Source: Comamonadaceae bacterium (GTDB lineage: Bacteria; Pseudomonadota; Gammaproteobacteria; Burkholderiales; Burkholderiaceae_C). From it: a stretch of DNA of 64,000 nt. The position numbers and the translations under genes are program-made. Under the pieces are notes generated by a model. That model did no database searches. It was given only the letters and a program-made list of their open reading frames with translations, and was not told where the DNA came from. The DNA is taken from assembly GCA_947450645.1 (NCBI GenBank), contig CANFWH010000001.1, positions 151,839-215,838 of the forward strand, in the 5' to 3' direction. Below, one piece after another: positions 35,617 through 44,927 of this stretch. Each line of letters opens with the position of its first letter. Position 1 is the first letter of the stretch.

Positions 35617-37114
35617 TGGATTTTGGCTTTCTCTTGCGCCTTGGCTTGGCGCTCTTTGCACTACTAGCTGTACCAGCCGCCTTAGGTTGCTTTTTAACCT
35701 CTTCAATCATCGCCAATCGATCCGTATGATCGGCATCTTGAAAACCTTGCCACCAGCTCGCAAGTCCCGCCAACTCTGGCGCGGAGGCTTCATCCGATTT
35801 GCCGCGCAAGCACAAAAAATCGAATCCTGCTCTAAAGCGTAAGTGCTCCACCAGCGTGTGCGGCGAGCCACCCGTGCGGCGTTCAAAGCGTGGCTGCATC
35901 ATCCAAATTTCGCGCATATCCGCGCCCAATTTACCGCGCCCTGATACGTCGCCAATGCGCTCTTCAAACACGGCGTCCACACTTTCTGCCAGCGCGGGAA
36001 AGGTTGGAATTTTGTTGAATGGTTTGGCGCCTTCGCGCCTTGCCACCCAGCCATCAATCACGTCTTGCCACAGCACGCACGCCAGCAAGTAACTGGGCGC
36101 AACGGGCTTGCCGATCTTGACGCGTGCATCGGTGTCCGTCAGCATTCCTTTAACCATAGGTGAATCAGCACGTTCCACAATCACGTCTAACAGCGGATAA
36201 ATCCCACGCTCCAGTCCCAGCGCTTTGAGTGTTTGAATCGACGCTAGTGAATGTCCCGTTTGCACGAGCTTGAGCATCTCATCAAACATGCGTGAGGGCG
36301 GTACGTCGTCCAGCAATTTTTTGAGCTTCTTAATCGGCTCTAGTGTTTTAGGTTCGACCTTGAAACCCAGCGGCGCAAGCTTAGCCGCAAAGCGCACGGC
36401 GCGAATAATGCGCACGGGGTCTTCGCGGTAACGGGCGGCGGGTTCGCCAATCATACGGATCACGCGTTTTTTGGCGTCGCCGATGCCGCCGTGGTAGTCA
36501 ACCACCACTTCGCTGGTTGGGTCGTAATACATAGCGTTGACGGTGAAATCGCGCCGCGCCGCATCGCTGGCTATGTTTCCCCATACGTTGTCGCGCAGCA
36601 CACGGCCAGAGCTATCCACAGCGTGCTTCATGCCCTCAAGTTGACTCTTCTGACTGCGCTCGTTACCTTTAACCGTGGGCGCTTCTGCATGATCAACGTT
36701 GGCGCGAAATGTGGAGACTTCAAATTTTTCGTGTTCGCGTCCGCCGCCAAAAATGACGTGAACGATGCGAAAACGCCGTCCAATGATGAAGGCGCGTCTA
36801 AAGAGTCGCTTGACTTCTTCTGGCGTGGCTTCGGTGGCGATGTCGAAATCTTTGGGCTCTAAACCCAGCAGCAAATCGCGCACCGCACCGCCCACGATAT
36901 ACGTCTCGAAACCAGCGTCCTGCAAGGTCTCCACGGTTTCGATAGCTCGGTGGTCAATCAAGTCGCGGTTGATTTTGTGATCTTTGACTGGCACTTCCAC
37001 GCGCTTAGAGGCCTGTGATGTTTTGCCGCTAGCGCGGACGGCGCGGGCTGGCGCATTTTGAAGAGCAGGCTCAGCAGCCTTACCAAAGACACGGTGAATA
37101 ATTTTTTTAAGCAT
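35585..37114 (-). CDS. pcnB: Poly(A) polymerase I
   Basis: A 509-residue nucleotidyltransferase that adds A tails to RNA. The active-site block is YIVGGAVRDLLLG and DFDIATEATPEEV (residues ~75-105), followed by the ARYREDPVRIIRAVRFAAKL neck domain. The C-terminus is basic (KPRRKRKPK). A basic N-terminal extension of ~50 residues precedes the catalytic domain. The end overlaps folK. Confidence 0.95.
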   Translation of the reverse strand: MLKKIIHRVFGKAAEPALQNAPARAVRASGKTSQASKRVEVPVKDHKINRDLIDHRAIETVETLQDAGFETYIVGGAVRDLLLGLEPKDFDIATEATPEEVKRLFRRAFIIGRRFRIVHVIFGGGREHEKFEVSTFRANVDHAEAPTVKGNERSQKSQLEGMKHAVDSSGRVLRDNVWGNIASDAARRDFTVNAMYYDPTSEVVVDYHGGIGDAKKRVIRMIGEPAARYREDPVRIIRAVRFAAKLAPLGFKVEPKTLEPIKKLKKLLDDVPPSRMFDEMLKLVQTGHSLASIQTLKALGLERGIYPLLDVIVERADSPMVKGMLTDTDARVKIGKPVAPSYLLACVLWQDVIDGWVARREGAKPFNKIPTFPALAESVDAVFEERIGDVSGRGKLGADMREIWMMQPRFERRTGGSPHTLVEHLRFRAGFDFLCLRGKSDEASAPELAGLASWWQGFQDADHTDRLAMIEEVKKQPKAAGTASSAKSAKPRRKRKPKSNGDGIHSAGL

Positions 37115-37123
37115 GAAATTTAT

Positions 37124-37795
37124 CTAGGACTGGAATAAATCCAGAATCTGCCATTGTCGCTGCACCGCAATCGCCCGTAATCGCTCGTCGGGATTGGTCG
37201 CCACGGGGTGCGTGACGCGCTCCAAGAGCGGCAAGTCGTTCATCGAATCGCTATAGAAAGTGCTCTTAGGAACATCAGCCCACGTGAGGCCGCGCTCAGA
37301 CAACCACATTTCCATGCGTGTGACCTTGCCATCTTTAAATGAAGGCACGCCTGCAATGCGATTGGTCACATGTCCATCGTCATCCCGCTCAAGATCAACC
37401 GCAATCAAATGTTCAACACCAAACGCGCTGGCAATCTCACGCGTTACAAATTCGTTGGTCGCGGTGATGATGATGCAAGTGTCGCCAGCCGCTTGGTGGC
37501 TACGCACCAGCTCTAGCGCTTGCGGTTTGATAGCGGGCAAAATCCAGTCCATCATGTATTTTTGATGCAGATGCGCCGCACGGTCTTTGCCAGCCGAAGC
37601 TGCCACGCGCATGGCGAACGCAACGTAGGCGTGAATGTCTAGCGTTCCAGCGCGGTACTGCCCCGCGAACTCGTCGTTGCGCTTTTGATGCTCCACTGGA
37701 TCAACCAGCCCTTCAGCAATGCAAAACGCACCCCACGTGTGATCAGAGTCAATGGGAAGTAACGTGTGGTCAAGGTCAAAAAGGGCGAGGTTCAT
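37124..37795 (-). CDS. HAD-superfamily subfamily IB hydrolase (SerB-like)
   Basis: A 223-residue phosphatase-type protein. The start at 37795 gives MNLALFDLDHTLLP with catalytic Asp7/Asp9; motif II Ser/Thr is in CIIITATNEF, motif III Lys is in FKDGKVTRM, and motif IV is FYSDSMNDLPLL. The order hda-HAD-pcnB is common in Burkholderiales. The substrate is unknown; phosphoserine or a small phosphate ester is usual for the subfamily. Confidence 0.92.
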   Translation of the reverse strand: MNLALFDLDHTLLPIDSDHTWGAFCIAEGLVDPVEHQKRNDEFAGQYRAGTLDIHAYVAFAMRVAASAGKDRAAHLHQKYMMDWILPAIKPQALELVRSHQAAGDTCIIITATNEFVTREIASAFGVEHLIAVDLERDDDGHVTNRIAGVPSFKDGKVTRMEMWLSERGLTWADVPKSTFYSDSMNDLPLLERVTHPVATNPDERLRAIAVQRQWQILDLFQS

Positions 37796-37803
37796 AAAGT
37801 GTT

Positions 37804-38493
37804 TCAAATCAATTGATCAATGTTGTCCAACATCTCTTTCAACATCGGCACGGTAATCGCTCGTTTGGTTTGCAGTGCGTATTGATCGAGTTTGTCTAAC
37901 CATTGCATTAAATTGCCAAGGTCACGTGAAAAGCGGGTACTCATATAACCCAGTACTTCGTCGCTGAGCGCAAGGCCACGTGCAGCGGCGCTTGCGCGCA
38001 GGACTTGCTGCTGCGCCTCATCCGATAAGGCTTGCAAGGCGAAGATGTCGCCCCAGCCTAGACGCGAGCGCAAATCGTCACGGAGTAACAAATTGGCGGG
38101 CGGCGCATCGCCTGCAGCCAGCACCGAACAGCCTGTGGTTTGCGCATTCACAAACCAGTTAAAAGCCGCGTGCTGCTGCACGGCATTGAAGCGGTGCACG
38201 TCGTCCATCAGCACCACGCGCCAAGCAACATCGAAGCTGGGCGGCTCGTCGGCTGCTATATCTAAGTGGCCAAAGGGTTCACCTCGCTCGGTAAGGCCAC
38301 GTTGCACGGCACGCAGTAAATGGCTTTTGCCTGCGCCGCTGGCGCCCCACAGATAAATGGGCACAGGGGATCTACGAGCAGTATCGCCAAGCCATAGACG
38401 CAGATGCTGATGTGCGGCCTCGTTACCTATTGGTAAAAAATTCTCTAACGTCGGCCCTGTATCAACCGCCACGTTCAAGGTAAATTGCTGCAT
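37804..38493 (-). CDS. hda: DnaA regulatory inactivator Hda
   Basis: A 229-residue AAA+ protein related to the ATPase domain of DnaA, which with the beta clamp turns DnaA-ATP to DnaA-ADP. The N-terminal clamp-binding motif is QFTLNV (residues 2-7) and Walker A is GASGAGKSH near residue 48. No DNA-binding domain IV is present. It lies between perM-like and HAD genes on the same strand. Confidence 0.94.
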   Translation of the reverse strand: MQQFTLNVAVDTGPTLENFLPIGNEAAHQHLRLWLGDTARRSPVPIYLWGASGAGKSHLLRAVQRGLTERGEPFGHLDIAADEPPSFDVAWRVVLMDDVHRFNAVQQHAAFNWFVNAQTTGCSVLAAGDAPPANLLLRDDLRSRLGWGDIFALQALSDEAQQQVLRASAAARGLALSDEVLGYMSTRFSRDLGNLMQWLDKLDQYALQTKRAITVPMLKEMLDNIDQLI

Positions 38494-38506
38494 GTCAGTC
38501 GTAGCT

Positions 38507-39598
38507 TTAGAGCCGGTACAAATCAGAGGCGAGGTACTGCGCCTTCACGCGGCGCATGGCAACCAGTAGCACAGCAGACAGCGGCAATGCGACGAGCACG
38601 CCGATGAAACCAAAAATTTCACCAAAGGCTAAAAGCGCAAAAATCACCGCCAATGGATGCAGCCCAATACGCTCGCCCACCAAGCGCGGCGTGAGAACAA
38701 AGCCTTCAACCAATTGGCCAATACCGTAAGTCGTGATCAAGATCAAGGCGGCCTGTGTCAAATCGAATTGCAAGATAGCGGCCAGCGTCGCCAGCACGAG
38801 TCCAATACCAAAACCGATATAGGGAATACAAATCGCTAGTCCCGTGAACACGCCAATGGGGAGTGCTAGATCGAGCCGCCACAGACTGAGGCACACGCTG
38901 TAGTACACCGCCAGTGTGAGCATCACCAAAAGTTGTCCGCGCATATATTGGCCCAGTACAGCGTCAGCCTCTTGCATAAAACTTTGCACCGCAGGCAGCT
39001 TGGCACGCGGAATCCAACCCGAAACGCGCGAAATAATGTTCGCCCAGTCTGCCAACAAATAAAACAACACGACAGGCACAAGCACCACATAGCCCATCAG
39101 GCTAAGAAGGAAGCCGCCACCCATCTTGAGTGAGGGCAACACCTTCGCCCAAACCTCGTTGCTATTGGTGTCTATGTAATTCAGCGCAAAGCTTTTGACG
39201 CGAGCAGGATCCAAGCTGAAGTCAATGCCAAAGCCAAAGAAAAGCGGCGCAATACTAGCGTTTAAGCGCTCGGCAATCTTAGGCAATTGCATCTGCAAAA
39301 GCGGTAGCTCTTTGAGTGCGATGGGCACGATGAGGAGCACCACAGCTAACGTGATGGCCATAAAGCCAATCTCCACAATCATGACGCACACAAGACGCGG
39401 CACGCGTGATTTGGCAAGGCGATAGAGCTGATCCACCGCAGGCGCAAGCGAATACGCCAATACCCCCGCAACCACAAACGGAGTGAGCACAGGCGCGAGT
39501 AGCTTCAATATAAACCAGCCGATGGCCGCTAAGCCAAGCCAAATAAGGCTTGTGCGCCATGCGGGCTGGGAAGGCTTAATGGGTGTGACTTGCGACAT
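38507..39598 (-). CDS. AI-2E family transporter (PerM-like)
   Basis: A 363-residue membrane protein of the AI-2E/PerM family with about eight helices. Visible features are VAGVLAYSLAPAVDQLY near residue 45 and the C-terminal IGFGIGLVLATLAAILQF and HPLAVIFALLAFGEIFGFIGVLVALPLSAVL. It stands upstream of hda and divergent from purM, the normal place of this gene in betaproteobacteria. The transported substrate is unknown. Confidence 0.92.
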   Translation of the reverse strand: MSQVTPIKPSQPAWRTSLIWLGLAAIGWFILKLLAPVLTPFVVAGVLAYSLAPAVDQLYRLAKSRVPRLVCVMIVEIGFMAITLAVVLLIVPIALKELPLLQMQLPKIAERLNASIAPLFFGFGIDFSLDPARVKSFALNYIDTNSNEVWAKVLPSLKMGGGFLLSLMGYVVLVPVVLFYLLADWANIISRVSGWIPRAKLPAVQSFMQEADAVLGQYMRGQLLVMLTLAVYYSVCLSLWRLDLALPIGVFTGLAICIPYIGFGIGLVLATLAAILQFDLTQAALILITTYGIGQLVEGFVLTPRLVGERIGLHPLAVIFALLAFGEIFGFIGVLVALPLSAVLLVAMRRVKAQYLASDLYRL

Positions 39599-39666
39599 AG
39601 ATGGTAGTTAGTAGTTGGAATGTGGATGGCACTTAAAATTAACGCTTCATTTTATAGACCTGCCCC

Positions 39667-40713
39667 ATGACCTCTACCGTCCCACAAGCCGCCGTCCCTA
39701 TCCATTACAAAGACGCAGGCGTTGACATAATCGCGGGCGATGCGCTGATCGAACGCATCAAGCCACTGGCCAAGCGCACCATGCGGGACGGTGTGCTAGC
39801 AGGCATTGGTGGCTTTGGCGCGATGTTTGAAGTGTCCAAAAAGTACAAAGAACCTGTCCTAGTCTCGGGCACAGATGGGGTAGGCACCAAGCTCAAACTC
39901 GCGTTCGAATGGAATATGCATGACACCGTCGGCATCGATTTAGTCGCAATGAGCGTAAACGATGTCCTGGTACAAGGTGCTGAGCCGCTGTTTTTTCTCG
40001 ACTACTTCGCTTGCGGAAAACTCGACATTGACACCGCTGCTGCGGTGGTGGGCGGCATTGCCAAGGGCTGCGAAGAGTCTGGCTGCGCTTTAATTGGCGG
40101 CGAGACCGCCGAGATGCCTGGCATGTACGCGACGGGTGAATATGACCTAGCGGGCTTTTGCGTAGGCGCTGTCGAAAAATCAAAAATCCTCTCGGGCAAA
40201 GATGTGGCTGAGGGCGATGTCGTGTTGGGCTTGGCTTCTAGCGGCGTGCATTCCAATGGCTTTAGTTTGGTACGCAAATGCGTGGAGCGTGCAGGGGCAA
40301 ACATGCCAGCCATGCTTGATGGCAAGCCCTACCGCGAGGCACTGATGACTCCCACCAAGCTATATGTCAAGTCTGTGCTCGCGGCTCTGCAAGCAATGCC
40401 AATAAAGGCTTTAGCTCATATCACTGGAGGGGGATTATTAGAAAATATTCCGCGCGTGCTGCCCGATCATTTGGCGGCTGAACTCGTGGTTAATAGCTGG
40501 CCAAAGAGCGAACTCTTTGGGTGGCTGCAAGCCACGGCGGGTATTAACGACCTAGAGATGGCACGCACGTTTAACTGGGGCATTGGCATGGTGGTGGTGG
40601 TAAATGCCGCATCGGCTGACACCTGCAAAGCGTTCCTAGAAGCGCAGGGCGAAAAAGTGTTTAACATCGGGCGCATTGCTAAGCGCACGGCAGAGGCTGT
40701 GACGCTCCATTAA
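39667..40713 (+). CDS. purM: Phosphoribosylformylglycinamidine cyclo-ligase
   Basis: A 348-residue AIR synthetase of purine synthesis. Signatures include [18 protein letters not shown] at the start, [15 protein letters not shown] near residue 65, [31 protein letters not shown] segment, and [11 protein letters not shown] near residue 150. Divergent from the AI-2E gene. Confidence 0.97.
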   Translation: MTSTVPQAAVPIHYKDAGVDIIAGDALIERIKPLAKRTMRDGVLAGIGGFGAMFEVSKKYKEPVLVSGTDGVGTKLKLAFEWNMHDTVGIDLVAMSVNDVLVQGAEPLFFLDYFACGKLDIDTAAAVVGGIAKGCEESGCALIGGETAEMPGMYATGEYDLAGFCVGAVEKSKILSGKDVAEGDVVLGLASSGVHSNGFSLVRKCVERAGANMPAMLDGKPYREALMTPTKLYVKSVLAALQAMPIKALAHITGGGLLENIPRVLPDHLAAELVVNSWPKSELFGWLQATAGINDLEMARTFNWGIGMVVVVNAASADTCKAFLEAQGEKVFNIGRIAKRTAEAVTLH

Positions 40714-40726
40714 AAAGGTTTAACTC

Positions 40727-41590
40727 ATGCCAGTGATTGCCGTCGTTAACCGCAAAGGCGGCAGTGGAAAAAGCACTATCGCAACCCACATTGCAGCGTA
40801 TTGCACACACCAAAACATTGGTGTCATGCTGGGTGATGTGGACAGACAGCAATCAACGCGTTCGTGGCTCAAGCTGCGCGAGCAGCGTCATCCACAGGCC
40901 AAACAGATATTAGGTTGGGCCGTCAACCAAAGTAGTGCGCTGCGTGCGCCAACAGGCGTCTCGCATGTGGTGCTCGATACCCCAGGAGGCCTCTATGGGC
41001 TTGACTTAGCGCGGATCGTTATGTTTGCGGACGCCATCATCATGCCGATTTGCAATTCAGTGTTTGACCGTGACTCCGCCGCGCAGTGCTGGGATGAACT
41101 CAAAATTTTGCCGCGCATTAGCACGGGACGCTGCAAACTCGCCGTGGTCGGTATGCGGGTTGATCACCGCACCCTCGATTCGGCTGCCCTCACGCAATGG
41201 GCAACGTCTCGCGGACTGCCCTACCTAGGCGCGCTGCGCGATGCACCCACCTATGTGCAGTGCATTGAGCAAGGTGTCACGCTATTTGATTTGCCCAAGG
41301 AAACCGTTGCGCAAGACCTTGCACAGTGGCAACCCATTGTGGATTGGCTAAGCCCTGTGCTCTTTCCGCCGCCACCCGTGGCGAGCCAACCCATACAACC
41401 GCCGCGTCAAATCAGTTTAGGTAACGAGACCATCAAGAGTGCCCGCGTGGGCAGTTTGCAACCGGTGCAACAAAGTTTGGTTGCAGGCGAACGCATTGCG
41501 CAAAAACAGTCGATGCTGCCTGTGACCAACGAGAAACGCGGCGGCTTTTTAGAGTCTTTGGGCATCCCAGGGTTTTTGCGGCGCAAATAA
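40727..41590 (+). CDS. ParA-family ATPase, orphan
   Basis: A 287-residue ParA/MipZ-type ATPase with the deviant Walker A KGGSGKST at residues 10-17, the first Asp motif GDVDRQQST near residue 37 and a Walker B-like LDTPGG near residue 84. The last ~70 residues are a proline/glutamine-rich low-complexity tail ending GIPGFLRRK. No parB or cluster of partition genes is beside it, so it may position something other than a chromosome (inference). Confidence 0.9.
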   Translation: MPVIAVVNRKGGSGKSTIATHIAAYCTHQNIGVMLGDVDRQQSTRSWLKLREQRHPQAKQILGWAVNQSSALRAPTGVSHVVLDTPGGLYGLDLARIVMFADAIIMPICNSVFDRDSAAQCWDELKILPRISTGRCKLAVVGMRVDHRTLDSAALTQWATSRGLPYLGALRDAPTYVQCIEQGVTLFDLPKETVAQDLAQWQPIVDWLSPVLFPPPPVASQPIQPPRQISLGNETIKSARVGSLQPVQQSLVAGERIAQKQSMLPVTNEKRGGFLESLGIPGFLRRK

Positions 41591-41595
41591 AAAAT

Positions 41596-42447
41596 CTATG
41601 CCAGCATTTGTGCGCGGGTGAGCAGCACCATTTCGCGATCCCCCATATCGACGCCATTGTGCAAATATAAATCTAGGTCGATCACCGCTTCGCTTTTGCG
41701 GTGCAGCTTAGCCAATGCGAGGCCACGGTCGCGATATTCATGCCATGCCTCGGGCAGCAAGGTAATCAAACGGTTTTGCACGCACACCATACGATCCCAA
41801 TCGGTGTCGCCACGGTAGAGTTCTTTGAGGTTGCGTAGCAGGCGAATCACAATATCACGATGGGTTGCGTCTTGCAAATAAAGCCCAAATGGAACTTCAA
41901 AATCGCCTTCTAGCCCAAGGTTTGTATGAAATGGCTCGAGGCGACTGGCCAGCTCTTGGCCGCTGAGCGAGCGAGCATCAAGTGGATCCATGATGACCTG
42001 CCCTTGTGGTAGGCCGATTTTTATGAGAAAGTGCCCAGGAAAGTTGATACCCGTGACCTTGAGGTCAATGCTATTAGCAAGCTCGAGCCAAATAATCGCC
42101 AGCGTAATCGGCAAGCCCTTACGCGTTTTGAGTACCGCGTTGATGTAGCTGTTATCGGGCGCGTAATAGTCGTTCACATTGCCCGCAAAGCCAAGCTCCA
42201 TATAGAAAAATCGATTCAAAATATGCAGGCGGTGCAACGGTGATGCGTCGGCAGGGACTTTGCGCTGTAGTTTGGCGACTAACTGATCGACACTATCCAA
42301 AACTTGCTGCACGTCTAAGTCTTCGTATTCGTCTTGCGCGATGGCAATGGCCGCTTCGAGTAGCGGGAAATCTAAATCACTTTTAACGAGCAACGCAAAA
42401 TAATCCAGCGGCGTGGATGGGACGGTGAGCGCGGCAAGATTGAGCAT
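41596..42447 (-). CDS. SirB1-family transglutaminase-like/TPR protein
   Basis: A 283-residue protein of the SirB1 N-terminal family. The transglutaminase-like core is visible at LNRFFYMELGFAGNVNDYYAPDNSYINAVLKTRKGLPITLAIIW's central parts and FPGHFLIKIG, with a C-terminal TPR-like helical region (EYRDRGLALAKLHRKSEAVIDLDLYL). The catalytic Cys seen in true transglutaminases is absent. It lies six bases from murJ on the same strand. Function unknown. Confidence 0.9.
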   Translation of the reverse strand: MLNLAALTVPSTPLDYFALLVKSDLDFPLLEAAIAIAQDEYEDLDVQQVLDSVDQLVAKLQRKVPADASPLHRLHILNRFFYMELGFAGNVNDYYAPDNSYINAVLKTRKGLPITLAIIWLELANSIDLKVTGINFPGHFLIKIGLPQGQVIMDPLDARSLSGQELASRLEPFHTNLGLEGDFEVPFGLYLQDATHRDIVIRLLRNLKELYRGDTDWDRMVCVQNRLITLLPEAWHEYRDRGLALAKLHRKSEAVIDLDLYLHNGVDMGDREMVLLTRAQMLA

Positions 42448-42452
42448 GTCTG

Positions 42453-44039
42453 TTAGCGGTCAGAATGTTTGATAAGAGCCTTGAGTTTAAGCCCAGATAG
42501 CGCCAGTATCGCAAAGTATGCCGCACCGCTTACTACCATGACTCCTAATAGCGACCCAAGACGAAGCCAAGCGCCATATGGCCTAGCGGGCCATTCCAGC
42601 CAAGGTAAGTTGGCGGATAACCACGCAAGTAAGACTCCCAACACGGCGCTTGCTAGCAGCACACGCAGCAGCAATAGCATCCATCCACTTTGCGGCTGAT
42701 AGACCTTGCTACGGACAAGCCCAACCAACAACATGGACGCATTGATGAGAGCCCCCACGCCAATCGAGAGCGCAAGTCCTGCGTGGGCAAATAGAGGAAC
42801 AAATATCAAGTTCAAAAGCTGCGTAATCACAAGTACGGCCACCGCAATTTTCACGGGCGTTTTGATGTTTTGACTAGCGTAGTAGCCAGGCGCAAGGACC
42901 TTAATTGCCACAAGCCCTAAAAGCCCTACGCCATAGCTGGCAAGCGCTAGCGTGGTTTGCGTCACATCTTGCGCCTTGAATGCGCCGTAGTGATACAGCG
43001 ACGCGACCAGTGGCTTTGCAAATACGCCTAACGCCACGGCGCAGGGCACGGTCAGCACCACGACGAGGCGCAATCCCCAATCCAGCAATCGGCTGTATTC
43101 GCTAGTGTCTTTTTTAGCGTGAGCCGCGGACAAGGCGGGAATTAAAACCACACCCAATGCCACACCCAGCATAGCGGTTGGGAATTCCATCAGTCGATCC
43201 GCATAACCAAGCCAACTCACACTGCCGACTGCCAAGTGCGAAGCAATCTGTGTATTGATGAGAAGCGAGATTTGCGCAACGCTCACGCCTAAAAGCGCAG
43301 GCAGCATGAGACTCAAAATGTTTTGCGTACCCGCGTCTCGCCATGCAGCGCGGATATCGGACTTGCGCCAAGCCACATGGGACGTGCCTTGTAGAGCATT
43401 AATCTTGCGCATCGCCCATATTTGCATGCCAAGCTGTAACACGCCGCCCAGCATCACACCCACGGCCACGGCGTATATAGGTTCAATGCCAAGCGTCTTA
43501 AACCAGGGCACGCCCAACCACGCGGCAGCAATCATGGCAACATTCAAAAGCACGGGCGTAAAGGCTGGCACGGCAAAGCGTTTGTAGGTGTTGAGCACGC
43601 CTGACGCGAGTGCACACAGCGACATAAAAGCGATATACGGAAACATGATGCGCGTCATCACGGTTGCCGCATCCAAGCCCTTCTTTGGTAGGCCACTTGC
43701 CATCAGCCACACCAAAAGCGGCGCGGCAATTACACCAAGCACGCAAGTCACCAGCAAAATCCAAAATAGCACCGTCGCTACACGAGTGATAAGGTTGCGG
43801 GTTGCCGCGTCACCATCCCGCGTTTTAGTAGCCGAGAGCACAGGCACAAAAGCTTGGCTAAATGCGCCCTCGGCAAACAAACGACGTAGCAAATTGGGAA
43901 TGCGAAACGCCACGTTGAACGCGTCCGTCATCGCGCTCGCGCCAAACGTGGCGGCAATCAGCAGCTCCCGCACCAACCCCGTGACACGGGAAAGCAAGGT
44001 GAATAGAGAGACGGTTGAGGCGGAGCGAAGTAGCGACAT
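42453..44039 (-). CDS. murJ: Lipid II flippase MurJ
   Basis: A 528-residue polytopic membrane protein (14 helices expected) that moves lipid II across the inner membrane. MurJ signatures: LRSASTVSLFTLLSRVTGLVREL at the start, FRIPNLLRRLFAEGAFSQAFVPVL near residue 50, and NTQIASHLAVGSVSWLGYADRLMEFP near residue 265. Divergent from rpsT, as in most betaproteobacteria. Confidence 0.97.
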   Translation of the reverse strand: MSLLRSASTVSLFTLLSRVTGLVRELLIAATFGASAMTDAFNVAFRIPNLLRRLFAEGAFSQAFVPVLSATKTRDGDAATRNLITRVATVLFWILLVTCVLGVIAAPLLVWLMASGLPKKGLDAATVMTRIMFPYIAFMSLCALASGVLNTYKRFAVPAFTPVLLNVAMIAAAWLGVPWFKTLGIEPIYAVAVGVMLGGVLQLGMQIWAMRKINALQGTSHVAWRKSDIRAAWRDAGTQNILSLMLPALLGVSVAQISLLINTQIASHLAVGSVSWLGYADRLMEFPTAMLGVALGVVLIPALSAAHAKKDTSEYSRLLDWGLRLVVVLTVPCAVALGVFAKPLVASLYHYGAFKAQDVTQTTLALASYGVGLLGLVAIKVLAPGYYASQNIKTPVKIAVAVLVITQLLNLIFVPLFAHAGLALSIGVGALINASMLLVGLVRSKVYQPQSGWMLLLLRVLLASAVLGVLLAWLSANLPWLEWPARPYGAWLRLGSLLGVMVVSGAAYFAILALSGLKLKALIKHSDR

Positions 44040-44067
44040 GGACGAGGTGGTTCTGCAGAAGTATAAT
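44039..44067 (+). promoter_or_regulatory. Promoter of rpsT
   Basis: TATAAT at 44062-44067 with TGGACG at 44039-44044 and a 17-base spacer. It gives a leader of about 40 bases before rpsT. Confidence 0.7.
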
Positions 44068-44113
44068 GCGAGGTTCCGCTAAAAACATCGTAAACCTTTA
44101 GGACATATCCATC

Positions 44114-44410
44114 ATGGCAACCAAAGCTAAGAAAAAGAATCCACGCCTGGCATCAGGCCGCAAGCGCGTCCGTCAAGACGTCAAAATTAATGCCGCGAAC
44201 ACATCGCTGCGCTCCAAATACCGTACCGCTGTTAAGAACGTCGAAAAAGCCGTTCTAGCTGGCGACAAAGAAAAAGCCACTGCCGCTTTCGCAACCGCTC
44301 AGTCCGTAGTGGACTCGGTCGCAGACAAAGGCATCTTCCACAAAAACAAAGCGTCTCGCGATAAGAGCCGCTTAGCTGCCAAAGTAAAAGCTTTGGCTCT
44401 AGCTAAATAA
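44114..44410 (+). CDS. rpsT: 30S ribosomal protein S20
   Basis: A 98-residue, Lys/Ala-rich helical protein. The N-terminus [20 protein letters not shown] and [21 protein letters not shown] are standard S20. AGGACA sits before the ATG and a strong promoter and terminator surround it. Confidence 0.97.
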   Translation: MATKAKKKNPRLASGRKRVRQDVKINAANTSLRSKYRTAVKNVEKAVLAGDKEKATAAFATAQSVVDSVADKGIFHKNKASRDKSRLAAKVKALALAK

Positions 44411-44507
44411 ATAGCTAGAAACTCAGACAGTGCGCAAGCACCGTCCGCACGCAGAGAAAAACCTCTGCGCCGTTTCAATCAGATGTGAATCTTTAGCGGG
44501 ATTTAAC

Positions 44508-44538
44508 AAAAAAGCCACTCAATTGAGTGGCTTTTTTT
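44508..44538. terminator. Bidirectional rho-independent terminator between rpsT and DUF3579
   Basis: AAAAAGCCACTCAATTGAGTGGCTTTTT is a perfect palindrome with A and T runs on its two sides, so it can end both rpsT and the convergent gene. The DUF3579 stop codon (TAA, 44537-44539 on the other strand) lies inside the T run. Confidence 0.92.
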
Positions 44539-44878
44539 ATGTCTTTTTAACCTCTGGCAAAAGACAAACTTCGGCCACTTGCAGCTTGTTGTCTTTGGCA
44601 AAGTTCATCACAAAATCCCACGCCATCACGTTGTAATCTTTGATTGCATGATCGACGATGACGCAGCGCACGTTGCCTTGGTTAATGGGAACGCACCATG
44701 GCGAGTAGTCTAAATAGCGCATGCCTTCGACTGCACCCTCGCGAAATCCACTCATGACGCCCGCCAAACGCTCCGCCCAATCGCTAGGGCGAAAGGGCTT
44801 ATCATCAAGGGTTATCCCTTGAATAATCGTTTGTTTGGGAGAGGGAATAGGCAAACTTGCCGAAGTAGACGCTGACAC
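44537..44878 (-). CDS. DUF3579-family protein
   Basis: A 113-residue protein with the DUF3579 pattern: IIQGITLDDKPFRPSDWAERLAGVMS, then SPWCVPINQGNVRCVIVDHAIKDYNVMAWDFVMNFAKDN. It is widely found next to argD/argF in betaproteobacteria, as here, but its role is unknown. Its 3' end is embedded in the shared terminator. Confidence 0.88.
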   Translation of the reverse strand: MSASTSASLPIPSPKQTIIQGITLDDKPFRPSDWAERLAGVMSGFREGAVEGMRYLDYSPWCVPINQGNVRCVIVDHAIKDYNVMAWDFVMNFAKDNKLQVAEVCLLPEVKKT

Positions 44879-44927
44879 GTTAGTATTTTATCTTATATAA
44901 GACTTTTCCTGCTTTTGGAGTATTTAG

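Noticed and set aside
40727..41590. Chromosome partition locus (parAB)
   Set aside because: The ParA-like gene has no parB, parS-like palindromes or rsmG/mnmG neighbours; it is treated as an orphan.
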